Shown here: positions 8,666 through 16,674 of the stretch, in pieces
How the letters are laid out: every line of letters starts with the position of its first letter
How positions within the stretch are numbered: position 1 is the stretch's first letter
Assembly (NCBI GenBank): GCA_964645405.1
Contig: CAZYCA010000011.1
Coordinates: 1 to 20,649 of the forward strand
Length of the DNA: 20,649 nt
Reading direction: 5' to 3'
From: JAMWDF01 sp964645405
GTDB lineage: Bacteria > Ratteibacteria > UBA8468 > B48-G9 > DSTR01
The notes under the pieces: model-generated
Told to the model about the DNA's origin: nothing
The model's database searches: none
Seen by the model: the letters and a program-made list of their open reading frames with translations, nothing else
Made by a program: the position numbers and the translations under genes

Positions 8666-9739
8666 ATGGAAAAAATCCGCTATGCAGTTGTTGGTCTCCA
8701 TCACGGTATGGGACATGTAAATATCATCCCTAAAAATCCAAAACGACAGCTGGTGGCTATCTGTGACCGGGACCAAGAGACACTGAAAAATGCTAGCCAT
8801 TACATCCAGGAGAAGCTCAACCAGTCAGTAGAGGCTTTCCTTTCTTATGAGAAACTTTTGTCCTGGAACAATTTTGAAGCTATCGTGATTGCTGTACCAC
8901 CACATCTACATGCTGAACTGGCAGTAAAGGCGATTGCATCCGGCAAACATGTGCTTTTGGAAAAACCAATGACCCTGAGTTTAGAACAGGCACACCAGAT
9001 ACAGCAGGCTCTCCAGAAAACCAGAAATCTGGTTTTCCAGGTGGGGTATGAGGTTCGTTCCAGCCAGCTGGTCAGAAAAATTATGGAAATAATCAGCCGG
9101 GGGGAGATCGGGCAGGTTATTTTTGTCTGGTGGCATATGTTTTTGAAAACCGCAGAGGAAAAACTTCCTTACTGGCAGAAAGAAAGGAAATACGGAGGGG
9201 GTAAACTTTTTGACTGCCTGTGCCACTATATGGATATCCTTTCACTTTTTGCTGGAGCCAGCTTTGAAAGGCTAACTGCTTACGGAACAGAAGTGGGAAA
9301 AACTGGTCTGAACCCGGACAGAATACCAAAGGTAGCCACGGTTATTTTTGAATATGCTAACGGCGCAAAGGGAAACATCAGTCTGAGTGAGGTGACACCC
9401 ACACCGGAAAACAGTCTTTTCGGTATTGTTGGTACCAACGGCATCATCTATGGCAACCCCTGGAGTCCTGAAGGAGCCGGTTCTCTGGAGGCATACACAC
9501 AGGGTTGTCTCTACCGGGAACAGATTACAGTAAGCGGCAGTTTAGCCAGCCGCGGACACCTTGGTTTTGCGGAACAGCATGAAGCATTCCAGGAAGCAAT
9601 TTTAAACGGGAAAAAAGTTCCCTGCAGTTTCCAGGATGCCCTGGAAGTGCTGTTGATGACTCTGGCTGTGGACCGTTCCCTGGCTACCGGAATGACAGTT
9701 TACCGCCAGGAGATTTTAACTGAGGCTAAATCTTTCTAA
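8666..9739 (+). CDS. Gfo/Idh/MocA-family NAD(P)-dependent oxidoreductase
   Basis: A 357-residue cytosolic oxidoreductase of the Gfo/Idh/MocA family, which oxidises or reduces sugar and cyclitol hydroxyls with NAD(P). The N-terminal Rossmann domain (1-125) starts with RYAVVGLHHGMGH, a slightly unusual nucleotide loop with His-His where Gly is more common. It continues with AICDRD (31-36, acidic residue at the end of beta2, favouring NAD over NADP) and the hallmark EKPMTLS (99-105). The C-terminal domain has GGGKLFDCLCHYMDIL (177-192), with His187 in the position of the catalytic histidine. AAAGGAG lies 8 nt before the ATG. First gene of the rightward operon; the next gene begins 2 bp after its stop. 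The substrate is probably a sugar released by the secreted neighbours, which is inference from context. Confidence 0.9.
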   Translation: MEKIRYAVVGLHHGMGHVNIIPKNPKRQLVAICDRDQETLKNASHYIQEKLNQSVEAFLSYEKLLSWNNFEAIVIAVPPHLHAELAVKAIASGKHVLLEKPMTLSLEQAHQIQQALQKTRNLVFQVGYEVRSSQLVRKIMEIISRGEIGQVIFVWWHMFLKTAEEKLPYWQKERKYGGGKLFDCLCHYMDILSLFAGASFERLTAYGTEVGKTGLNPDRIPKVATVIFEYANGAKGNISLSEVTPTPENSLFGIVGTNGIIYGNPWSPEGAGSLEAYTQGCLYREQITVSGSLASRGHLGFAEQHEAFQEAILNGKKVPCSFQDALEVLLMTLAVDRSLATGMTVYRQEILTEAKSF

Positions 9740-9741
9740 AA

Positions 9742-10740
9742 ATGTCTTCCCTGAGAATCCGTGGGTATGAGGAAAAAGACTGGCCGGAGGTTCTTTCTGC
9801 CTGGAACAAGACGGCGGTAAACCGCTGGGTTTATTATCCGCTGGACGGAAAAAAGTTTAACTGGCTTTTTCGGGAAAAGGAAGATTTTTCACCAGATAAT
9901 TTTCTCCTGGCTAAAGATAGTAAAGGTGTAGCCGGGGGCATAATTTTCACTTTTTCCGAAAAAGAATCTGTGTTTCTTCTCCAGGCTATTTTCACCAGGG
10001 ATGGTAAGCTTTATCAGTCAGTGGCTGATAACCTTCTGGAAGAAGTTTTGAGGAAGGTAGCTACCACGCAGGCAAAGAAAGTAGCCACCACCAGCCTTTC
10101 TCATCCTGCTTCTACTGACATAGAATATTTAGAATTTCTCTGGAGCCACCGTTTTGTTGTACCCGGTGTTTATGATGCACTGATTGAATGCCAGGTTGGT
10201 TCTCTGGGTGTCTGGATGAGCCGGGATCTAAAAGATTTCTGTATCCCGGAGGAAGTCTTCTCTTTGCAGAAAAAACTGGAAAAGGAAGGATTTTCTTTCC
10301 CCTGTTTTTCTGCCAGCAAGACATCCCTGTCACCGGACATTTTTGACCAGTTTCCTTTCCGTGATAGATTCCAGCAGGTCGTCAGACTGAATTCTCCTTT
10401 AGAACATTTCTTCCCGGTAATCTTCGGGGGACGGGTAATCGGTGGGGTAATGGTTTCAGAGCCCGGAGCACCAACAGACTGGCGACTTTATGGATGCAAC
10501 TATGGCCTTTTTGGCCCGGCTGGCATCAGGAGAGACTTCCGGGGGAAAAAGTTAGGTACTGTCCTTCTTTTTCGCAGTGTTTTCCACCTTAAGAATCTCG
10601 GTTATAATCAGGTTTTGATACCTACCAATCCCACAACTGCTGCCTTTTACAGCCGTGCCGGGTTTCGTATTTTCAGAATCCCGATGGCTATGGAAAGAGT
10701 TGTGGGCAAGGTGGAGATAAAATTTAAAAACGTGGGCTGA
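9742..10740 (+). CDS. Tandem-domain GNAT N-acetyltransferase
   Basis: A 332-residue protein with two GNAT-like halves. The N-terminal half (about 3-150, LRIRGYEEKDWPEVLSAW opening) looks degenerate, with no clear acetyl-CoA loop. The C-terminal half has motif A RRDFRGKKLG (263-272), which binds the acetyl-CoA pyrophosphate, followed by NPTTAAFYSRAGF (295-307), the usual helix and beta strand of motif B. It probably transfers an acetyl or other acyl group to an amine; an amino sugar would suit the locus, but this is a guess. It starts 2 bp after the oxidoreductase stop without a good ribosome site (GAGG is about 16 nt away), so translation is probably coupled. The following gene begins 1 bp after its TGA. 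Confidence 0.8.
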   Translation: MSSLRIRGYEEKDWPEVLSAWNKTAVNRWVYYPLDGKKFNWLFREKEDFSPDNFLLAKDSKGVAGGIIFTFSEKESVFLLQAIFTRDGKLYQSVADNLLEEVLRKVATTQAKKVATTSLSHPASTDIEYLEFLWSHRFVVPGVYDALIECQVGSLGVWMSRDLKDFCIPEEVFSLQKKLEKEGFSFPCFSASKTSLSPDIFDQFPFRDRFQQVVRLNSPLEHFFPVIFGGRVIGGVMVSEPGAPTDWRLYGCNYGLFGPAGIRRDFRGKKLGTVLLFRSVFHLKNLGYNQVLIPTNPTTAAFYSRAGFRIFRIPMAMERVVGKVEIKFKNVG

Positions 10741-10741
10741 G

Positions 10742-11752
10742 ATGATGACACCAAGAGAAATCGTTCTGGCGCAGATAAAGCATCAGGAAACCGAAAAAAT
10801 TCCTTACAGCCTGGCTTTTGAACCGGAAATGCTTTCCCGATTAAATGCTTATTACGGTGGGGACTCCTGGCAGAAACGATTGGTACCTTATCTGGTGGAT
10901 TGCGGTTCTGTAGCAAAAATGCCCACCCAGGAAATTGACGCACACCATTTCCGGGATGCTTTTGGGACAGTCTGGCGGACAGATTCGCTTCCGCATGTAG
11001 TGGTAGAACCAGGGTTGAAAAAACCATCTTTTGAGGGTTATCGTTTCCCTTCTGCTGCGGAATTTCTCAACAAGGAGGTAAAAGCAGAGACTGCCAGAAA
11101 GGTGAGAGAGCATGCTGATTCTTTTACCTGCATTTCCTGTCCGTGCCTGTGGCTGTCCTGGTACCTGAGAGGTTTTGACCAGACTTTAACAGACTGTATC
11201 ACAGAGGAAGATTTCTACCAGGAACTTCTGGAGAGAATGACAGAACTGACGCTGGCACATATTGCTTTCTGCGCTGATATCCCTGCGGATGCCATTATGA
11301 TGGGTGATGACTGGGGTTATCAACAAGGAGTGCTTATTGGACCGGAACGCTGGCGCAGATTTTATAAACCCCGTTATGCCAGGATTTTTCAGGCTATTCA
11401 CCAGCAGCAGAAAATTGCCATTATGCATTGTTGCGGCAGTGTAGCACAGATTATGGCAGATATCGTGGAAATCGGTCTTGATGTCCTGGAAAGTGTTCAG
11501 CCAGAGGCTGCCGGGATGAATCCCTACTTGCTGAAGAAGCAATGGGGAGATAAAATTACTTTCTGGGGTGGCCTGGGCACTCAATCTACTATTCCCTTTG
11601 GCACACCAGAACAAATCAGGCAGGAGATAAGGCGGCTGCGGAAGGAAATGAGCCGTGGTGGTGGTTACATTCTGGCACCAGCCAAACCACTCCGGCCTGA
11701 GACACCGACAGAAAATGCGGTAGCTGTGGTGGAGGAATTTATCACCGGGTAA
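10742..11752 (+). CDS. Uroporphyrinogen decarboxylase-like (URO-D superfamily) protein
   Basis: A 336-residue member of the URO-D/MtaA superfamily, TIM barrels that act as uroporphyrinogen decarboxylases or as methyltransferases to cobalamin or thiols. Visible are MMGDDWGYQQG (186-196), MHCCGSV (228-234), DVLESVQPEAAGM (247-259), GGLGTQ (276-281) and the family ending RPETPTEN (318-325). The His-x-Cys of zinc-dependent methyltransferases is present (His229, Cys231), but the third cysteine, usually just before the TPxEN motif, is missing (APAKPLRPETP). It is unlikely to be haem-pathway HemE: there are no other haem genes and the context is catabolic. The start overlaps the preceding gene's end region (TGAGATG); a second ATG directly follows. 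Copies of this subfamily near sugar oxidoreductases are common in Lentisphaerae and Planctomycetes, with unknown function. Confidence 0.82.
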   Translation: MMTPREIVLAQIKHQETEKIPYSLAFEPEMLSRLNAYYGGDSWQKRLVPYLVDCGSVAKMPTQEIDAHHFRDAFGTVWRTDSLPHVVVEPGLKKPSFEGYRFPSAAEFLNKEVKAETARKVREHADSFTCISCPCLWLSWYLRGFDQTLTDCITEEDFYQELLERMTELTLAHIAFCADIPADAIMMGDDWGYQQGVLIGPERWRRFYKPRYARIFQAIHQQQKIAIMHCCGSVAQIMADIVEIGLDVLESVQPEAAGMNPYLLKKQWGDKITFWGGLGTQSTIPFGTPEQIRQEIRRLRKEMSRGGGYILAPAKPLRPETPTENAVAVVEEFITG

Positions 11753-11778
11753 AATTCAAAAAAAGAAAGAGGAAAAAC

Positions 11779-12135
11779 ATGACTTCGTTCTTGAAAGCAG
11801 TCGCACTTCTTTCCGTCAGCAACATTTTTATGACCTTTGCCTGGTACGGTCACCTGCGGTATATGAAGGACAGGTTTTGGTTTTTGGCTGCAGTAACCAG
11901 CTGGAGTATTGCTTTTTTTGAGTACTTACTGCAGGTGCCAGCCAACAGAATTGGACACCAGGTGATGAGTGTTGGTCAGTTGAAAATCATCCAGGAAGTT
12001 ATTACCCTTTCTGTTTTTGTGCCCTTTTCTGTTCTCTATTTAAGAGAAAAACTCACTCTGGACTATTTGTGGGCGTCTTTGTGTCTTTCAGGTGCTGTAT
12101 TTTTCCTTTTTCGCCACAGTATTTTAGGAGGTTAA
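11779..12135 (+). CDS. DUF486/DMT-superfamily small membrane protein
   Basis: A 118-residue protein of the DUF486 family, small four-helix membrane proteins related to drug/metabolite transporters. The signature SNIFMTFAWYGHLRYM (13-28) opens the protein. Hydrophobic segments fall at about 5-22, 33-50, 70-87 and 95-112. AGAGGA precedes the ATG. The gene lies 26 bp after the URO-D-like gene and its end carries the ribosome site of the next gene, so it belongs to the operon. It could move a small product or substrate across the inner membrane, but no DUF486 transport activity is established that I know of. It is the only membrane-transport candidate in the window. Confidence 0.85.
   Translation: MTSFLKAVALLSVSNIFMTFAWYGHLRYMKDRFWFLAAVTSWSIAFFEYLLQVPANRIGHQVMSVGQLKIIQEVITLSVFVPFSVLYLREKLTLDYLWASLCLSGAVFFLFRHSILGG
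12126..12132 (+). promoter_or_regulatory. Strong ribosome site inside the end of the DUF486 gene
   Basis: AGGAGGT lies 4 nt before the ATG at 12137 and overlaps the last sense codons of the DUF486 gene, whose TAA is at 12133-12135. This fixes the start of the radical SAM gene and implies coupled translation. Confidence 0.75.
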
Positions 12136-12136
12136 A

Positions 12137-13447
12137 ATGTACAGGATAAACCCACCAGCTGTCTACGCCCATGAGAGTGTTATGGAAAATCCGGTTTACC
12201 GTGCCAGGGTATCCAGAGTTGTCAGCTCTCTGCAACAACCCGGACCTGTTATTACCTATTCTGACCAGGAGATACCAGACCTGATTAAAAATGGGTTGAC
12301 AGAAAAGCGGGTTCCGATGGGTACTCTGCCCCGGATTACCGACCCGATTTTGCTTTTCAATACCTTCCGCTTCCAGACAGAAAAACAGATGGTACAGCTG
12401 AAGAGAAAATGGCACCAGGAAAAGTTGGAAGTTGGCTCAGATTTGTTAGGGTTGGGAGCTTTCCACTGGTCTCCCTATAACCTTTCTGAAGACCCCAACC
12501 GGCAGCATAAAGTCTGCCGGCCTTGCTGGCGTATTCACCTGCAAACCGGATGTCTTCACCGTTGCCTTTACTGCGGACTGGGAGGGCTACTGGTAGCTAT
12601 GGTCAATATTGAGGAATACTGTCAGCATCTTCAGGAAGTTATTGACCGTCACCCCTGGCAGAAGACCTATCTTCTGGACGATGACGCTGACCCACCAGGG
12701 CTGGAGCCAGAGCTGGGATGTCTGTCCTACCTTATAGAATTCTTTGGGAAACAGAAGGATGCTTACCTTATTATTCATACCAAGACCTGGAACACCAGAT
12801 GGATGACAAATCTCCAGCATAACGGTAAGACCATCATTGTCTGGTCTATCAGCGGTCCCACCCAGAGTCAAATTATAGAAGAGAAAGCCGGCACTACTGA
12901 CGAAAGAATCCAGGCTGCCAGAATTGCCCAGGAAGCAGGTTACCAGATAAGGTATAAATTCAAACCAATTATTCCGGTGAGAAACTGGAAAAAAGAAGCC
13001 AGCGAAACTATAGAAAAGATTTTTGCCCTGACAAATCCTGATGTTATCAGCCTTTGCTGTTTCATGTGGATGGATGTGTCGGAAATGAAAAAAAGACTGA
13101 AGAATGTTTTAGATTTGCTGGAGCCTGAGTTTTTGAAGATGGCTGAACAACATCCTGAACCTGAAAATCCCTGCACCCAGCCTTTCCCGGAGGAAGTCCG
13201 GTTTCAGATTTACCAGTACTACCTGAAGGAAATCCGCCGGCATAATCCGGACATCCCTGTTTCTCTTTCCACGGAAAGCTGGCAGATGTGGTCACGTTTA
13301 GGACAGTCTCTGGGGTTTACTGCCACTGATTATGTCTGCGGTTGTGGTCCCATGAGTGTGCCTGGAGCAAAAAGATTGAAGTGTCATCCTTTCCAGTCAG
13401 CGGTACGAGATAGTCAGGGGATACCGGGGACAATGACTGAAGTTTAA
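12137..13447 (+). CDS. Spore-photoproduct-lyase-like radical SAM protein
   Basis: A 436-residue radical SAM enzyme. TGCLHRCLYCGL (137-148) gives the CxxxCxxC motif (Cys139, 143, 146) for a 4Fe-4S cluster that cleaves S-adenosylmethionine. The stretch WSISGPTQSQIIEEKAGT and DERIQAARIAQEAGYQ, followed by FKPIIPV (275-281), resembles spore photoproduct lyase (SplB). Unlike SplB, the protein adds a pair CRPC (127-130) ahead of the motif and a C-terminal cluster VCGCGPMSVPG (400-410) plus Cys416. These could bind a second cluster or supply a catalytic thiol. Other genes here give no hint of sporulation or DNA repair, so the real reaction is probably different. It is the last gene of the rightward operon, facing the next operon tail to tail. 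Confidence 0.82.
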   Translation: MYRINPPAVYAHESVMENPVYRARVSRVVSSLQQPGPVITYSDQEIPDLIKNGLTEKRVPMGTLPRITDPILLFNTFRFQTEKQMVQLKRKWHQEKLEVGSDLLGLGAFHWSPYNLSEDPNRQHKVCRPCWRIHLQTGCLHRCLYCGLGGLLVAMVNIEEYCQHLQEVIDRHPWQKTYLLDDDADPPGLEPELGCLSYLIEFFGKQKDAYLIIHTKTWNTRWMTNLQHNGKTIIVWSISGPTQSQIIEEKAGTTDERIQAARIAQEAGYQIRYKFKPIIPVRNWKKEASETIEKIFALTNPDVISLCCFMWMDVSEMKKRLKNVLDLLEPEFLKMAEQHPEPENPCTQPFPEEVRFQIYQYYLKEIRRHNPDIPVSLSTESWQMWSRLGQSLGFTATDYVCGCGPMSVPGAKRLKCHPFQSAVRDSQGIPGTMTEV

Positions 13448-13455
13448 CCAGCTGT

Positions 13456-13471
13456 TAGAAAAAAAATTCTA
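13456..13471. terminator. Weak bidirectional terminator candidate
   Basis: TAGAA and TTCTA arms flank six A residues between two convergent genes, and the TTCTA arm contains the TAG stop of the leftward gene. The stem is only 5 bp, so this is weak. No better hairpin lies in the 21-bp gap. Confidence 0.2.
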
Positions 13472-13936
13472 CTTCAACATCCCTCTGTACCCGCCAGGAG
13501 TAGAACCAGGAATTTCTATTGCTGCCACTGTTTTCACATAAAATTCTGCTGGGCCTACACCACCAATGATAGCGTACTGGTAACCTTCTTCTGCCATGGC
13601 TTTAAGACAGGAAATCAGAAGCGCCTTGCCAATCCCTCTGCCGCGGTAGCCCGGTAGTACCCCCATTGGTCCAAAGTAGCCCTTAAAGGTAGCCTCGTAA
13701 CAGGCAAATCCCACCAGAGTGTTCTCCTTCACAGCCAGGAAACAGGAAACCGGATGCCGGGAAAAAGACATCTGGCATTCACTGGACCATGCCTGACTGA
13801 AGGTAGCTGCCACCCAGGAAATCACAATATGTTTCTCCGGTACAAGCCCACGACGAACAAGAATACCAGAACCTGCGAGGCTTCCCAAAAGCACGTTTAT
13901 TTCTGGTAAATCATACAGTTTCACCAGCATATCCAT
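13469..13936 (-). CDS. GNAT-family N-acetyltransferase
   Basis: A 155-residue single-domain GNAT acetyltransferase. The acetyl-CoA loop is a textbook VLPGYRGRGIGKALL (93-107; R98-G-R-G-I-G103), followed by the helix SCLKAMAEEGYQYAII and PAEFYVKTV (129-137). It has no signal peptide. It starts 17 bp after the DUF4838 gene with a TGAGGG ribosome site, so it is the last gene of the second minus-strand operon, and it meets the radical SAM gene tail to tail. The acyl acceptor is unknown. It is a cytosolic enzyme behind a run of secreted ones, as is the tandem GNAT in the other operon. Confidence 0.88.
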   Translation of the reverse strand: MDMLVKLYDLPEINVLLGSLAGSGILVRRGLVPEKHIVISWVAATFSQAWSSECQMSFSRHPVSCFLAVKENTLVGFACYEATFKGYFGPMGVLPGYRGRGIGKALLISCLKAMAEEGYQYAIIGGVGPAEFYVKTVAAIEIPGSTPGGYRGMLK

Positions 13937-13953
13937 TTTTCCCTCAGAAAAGG

Positions 13954-15717
13954 TTATCTATTTTCCCAGAGCACAGAAAAACCGGCCATAGTTTTTTTCA
14001 CCCTCTGGTTGTAAATGCCTTCCGGTGCCAGTTTAGACGCCTGATTTAAAAGCGTTATCAGTTTTTCCTTCTTTTCTGCAGAGTAAAGGTAGGTCCAGAT
14101 ATTGGACCAGTTCTCGTAGTAAGGTTTAAAACCATGATTACCATTTTTCCAGATTTCTTCCAAAAGAAGAAAAAACTTTTTCATTGGCTTTGCAGCTGGG
14201 CCGTAAAGATCGCGACAGTACTCCTCCACCAGCTTATCCACATCAGTATCAACCTTCCACAAACTTTTGAAAAGGACATAGGTGGTCAGATTTTCCCTCA
14301 TCCATCCGGTATACTCACCACCATACCTGGCTGGTTCGTAACTGGGAGTATATTCCACAATACAGCCCTTCACCCCGCTTTTCTTAAGCCTTTTAACCTC
14401 CTGGTTAACACCGTGAGGAAAAATGACCGGATTACCGTAAGCCTGTGCGGCACAGGGATATTCCCAGGTGAAAAGCAGCCTGGTATTCTTTGCCCATTCC
14501 GCCAGATGCGCATGGGAACGCTGGATATCCTTTTCCTCCCAGAAATAAAGGTCAGCATTTCCCCGGCAGACCGTCACAGCCACATTAGGTTCAAACTTCA
14601 TGTTTCTGGGTACAAGGTAATAGGAAGCATAAGCACAACAACCGATATACCTGTCAGGAAAAACCTTCCCTACCTCTCTGGCTACTTCGTTGACATATTC
14701 CCAGACAATCCAGGAATGTTTTCCGCTGGCACGGATAAAGGTAGCATGACCGGGAGGAAAAGATTTCTCTGCTTCCTCATATTTAGCCCGGCACTCCGCA
14801 CACTGACAGCAATAACGTTCAAAGGAATCACCAGGCATGACACTGATGGTGTAGATATCAGGGTGCGCGCGGAAGGTATTGATAATATCCTCTATCAGAA
14901 TTTTCTGGAATTCTTTGTTGGAAAGACAGATGTGACCGCCATGGGTGGTATCAAGTAATCTTTTTCCGTCCTTCTGAAGTGCAAAGTATTCCGGATGTGT
15001 TTGACCGTATCTGGCGACATAACTGGCGAAGGAATGGGTAGCAGGAGCATAACCAGCTCCACCCAGCCTCTGTCTCCGCCACCACAGACTACTTTCTTCC
15101 CTTTGGAAATCAGGGTCATCCAGCCAGTAGCCATAACAAAAGCGATACTCAAAATCCGGGTTTTCCCGGTAGTCAACATTGTCCACATAAACACTCGCAT
15201 GAGAAGGAACAATTTCTCCTAAAGAACCTGGCCAGTACCAGCGAACACCAAGATTTTTTTCTAAAAAATCATAGACGGCAAAAAGTGTGCCGTGGCGCGT
15301 TTGAGAGCGCTGTTTCGGGTCTACAGGATAGGGTTTTCCCTGACGGTACCTGGTCCGGTCATCTTCCCCCCAGAAAATCAGGTAGGGACCAGTTCTTTTT
15401 ACCAGGAAGCCTCCTTTCGTAATACCTTTCAGAGTTACTCCCAGCTCCTGTGTTTTCCTGGTGCCCCCGATTAGTACCCAGAAATTTTCTGACGGACTCG
15501 CAAAAGCCTCTTTCTCTTTCATAATAGGCAAAACAGCAGTAGTGGATTTCTGGAGGAAACTACTTAATTCTGATGCGGCAAAGGATTCTGTGAGGGAGGG
15601 ATCATCAGGAATAACAATAGTGGCTTTCGGCTGATGGTCTTTCACCAGGTAAAACGGTTCTGCCTGAAGAAAAGTCCAGAACCCAAGAAACACTACAAAA
15701 CCAGAGCAAAATTTCAT
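13954..15717 (-). CDS. Secreted DUF4838 protein (alpha-glucuronidase-like fold)
   Basis: A 587-residue secreted protein. The signal peptide is at 1-19 (VVFLGFWTFLQA). An N-terminal domain like those before GH67/GH20 barrels (about 22-180) includes GTLFAVYDFLEKNLGVRWYWPG (143-164). The DUF4838 domain follows, with HPEYFALQKDGKR (241-253), CLSN (264-267), MPGDS (294-298), the cysteine group CCQCAEC (303-309) and YFWEE (391-395). DUF4838 proteins are abundant in polysaccharide-degrading Bacteroidetes and PVC bacteria and resemble glucuronidase barrels, but no reaction is firmly assigned that I know of. The ATG follows the stop of the upstream CBM gene directly (TAAATG), so the two are probably made as a pair by coupled translation. 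Confidence 0.87.
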   Translation of the reverse strand: MKFCSGFVVFLGFWTFLQAEPFYLVKDHQPKATIVIPDDPSLTESFAASELSSFLQKSTTAVLPIMKEKEAFASPSENFWVLIGGTRKTQELGVTLKGITKGGFLVKRTGPYLIFWGEDDRTRYRQGKPYPVDPKQRSQTRHGTLFAVYDFLEKNLGVRWYWPGSLGEIVPSHASVYVDNVDYRENPDFEYRFCYGYWLDDPDFQREESSLWWRRQRLGGAGYAPATHSFASYVARYGQTHPEYFALQKDGKRLLDTTHGGHICLSNKEFQKILIEDIINTFRAHPDIYTISVMPGDSFERYCCQCAECRAKYEEAEKSFPPGHATFIRASGKHSWIVWEYVNEVAREVGKVFPDRYIGCCAYASYYLVPRNMKFEPNVAVTVCRGNADLYFWEEKDIQRSHAHLAEWAKNTRLLFTWEYPCAAQAYGNPVIFPHGVNQEVKRLKKSGVKGCIVEYTPSYEPARYGGEYTGWMRENLTTYVLFKSLWKVDTDVDKLVEEYCRDLYGPAAKPMKKFFLLLEEIWKNGNHGFKPYYENWSNIWTYLYSAEKKEKLITLLNQASKLAPEGIYNQRVKKTMAGFSVLWENR

Positions 15718-16662
15718 TTATTCTTCCTGTTCCACTTTAAGCCAGACCAATGCCGGACTTACCAGTCCGCGGCCTTCGGAAACAAGACGAACCTGTAGCT
15801 GCAAGAACTGTCCCGGGGAAGAGAAAGAAACACTATTGTCCCTACTCCACTGACTCCAACCAGATTCTTCCAGACAATCAGAATCTTTCCCGGTACGCCA
15901 ACGTAGCTGGACTGAAGTTTCAGGTAAAAGTTCTGCCTGATAGTGAATCTTACCGTGAGTTTTTTTCAGGCAGATTACCGGTGAGGTGTAAAGGCCTTCC
16001 CGGTAATATTTCTCGGTGAAAGCGGTAGGACTTTTACCTTCTTCTATCTGGACTCCATCAATCCATACTTTACAGTTGGTCTGGTCAGCATCTTCTGTTT
16101 GTAACTGCACATCACAGGAGACAAAAGCAGTTTCTTTTTTCAAAAGGACTGGATGGACCAGCCTTACCCAGTCATGTGTCCCGGCTACTCTGGCTGCAGT
16201 AACCTGGGTACGATTTTCTTTCTTCTGGTCATAACCCCAGACCCTTAACTGAACCATATTCTCTTCAGGAAATTCTGTGAGAAATTCAGTTTTTACCCAG
16301 ACGGAAACGACATACCAGTCTATACCTTCCCTGGTGGCTACGAAATTGCTGGGATGAAGATAGACAGAAGTGTGTCTGTCCAGACGGACAGAATTTTTTC
16401 CGGCATAGGCTACACTGGTATCAAGACTCCCGCACCGGGAATCATAGATAAAAAAACCAACCGGTGCTTTCTCCGAATCTTCAAAACTTCCATTGGTTAC
16501 CAGGTTACCTCTCTTCAATACTAACCGGCCACCTGAAATTTCCAGCCGCTCAATCTTTCCTTTCAGGGAAGGAGAAGAAAAGTTTTCTTGAAAGATAGTT
16601 GCTGACTCTGACTGGTTGGTGAAAAGAAGTAGTAGCACAAAACCCAGCCATTTCCTTTTCAT
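15718..16662 (-). CDS. Secreted CBM4/9-like carbohydrate-binding protein
   Basis: A 314-residue secreted protein. I place the start at 16662 (MKRKWLGFVLLLLF), because GGGGGTGAG lies just upstream and the signal peptide begins there; the ATG at 16698 would add 12 residues without a ribosome site. The mature part has a short N-terminal strand region (ATIFQENFSSPSLKG), then a CBM4/9/22-like jelly roll (about 50-225) with NLVTNGSFEDSE, WYVVSVWVKTE and KVWIDGVQIEEG, then a second small beta region (about 225-310). No catalytic motif is seen; it probably binds a glycan for the DUF4838 protein encoded right after it (stop and start adjacent). Confidence 0.75.
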   Translation of the reverse strand: MKRKWLGFVLLLLFTNQSESATIFQENFSSPSLKGKIERLEISGGRLVLKRGNLVTNGSFEDSEKAPVGFFIYDSRCGSLDTSVAYAGKNSVRLDRHTSVYLHPSNFVATREGIDWYVVSVWVKTEFLTEFPEENMVQLRVWGYDQKKENRTQVTAARVAGTHDWVRLVHPVLLKKETAFVSCDVQLQTEDADQTNCKVWIDGVQIEEGKSPTAFTEKYYREGLYTSPVICLKKTHGKIHYQAELLPETSVQLRWRTGKDSDCLEESGWSQWSRDNSVSFSSPGQFLQLQVRLVSEGRGLVSPALVWLKVEQEE

Positions 16663-16674
16663 TCTCACCCCCAG
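16661..16674 (-). promoter_or_regulatory. Ribosome site fixing the CBM-gene start
   Basis: Read on the minus strand, GGGGGTGAGA directly precedes the ATG at 16662. No such sequence precedes the upstream ATG at 16698, so the shorter protein is preferred. Confidence 0.6.

Noticed and set aside
10742..11752. HemE of haem biosynthesis
   Set aside because: No haem genes nearby; the HCCG motif and catabolic context fit the environmental URO-D-like clade better.
12137..13447. True spore photoproduct lyase (splB)
   Set aside because: Family resemblance is real, but the extra cysteine groups and the metabolic operon argue against assigning the name.
14134..14958. Long 274-codon frame on the plus strand
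   Set aside because: It lies antisense inside the DUF4838 gene, which has signal peptide and family motifs; the plus-strand translation has none.
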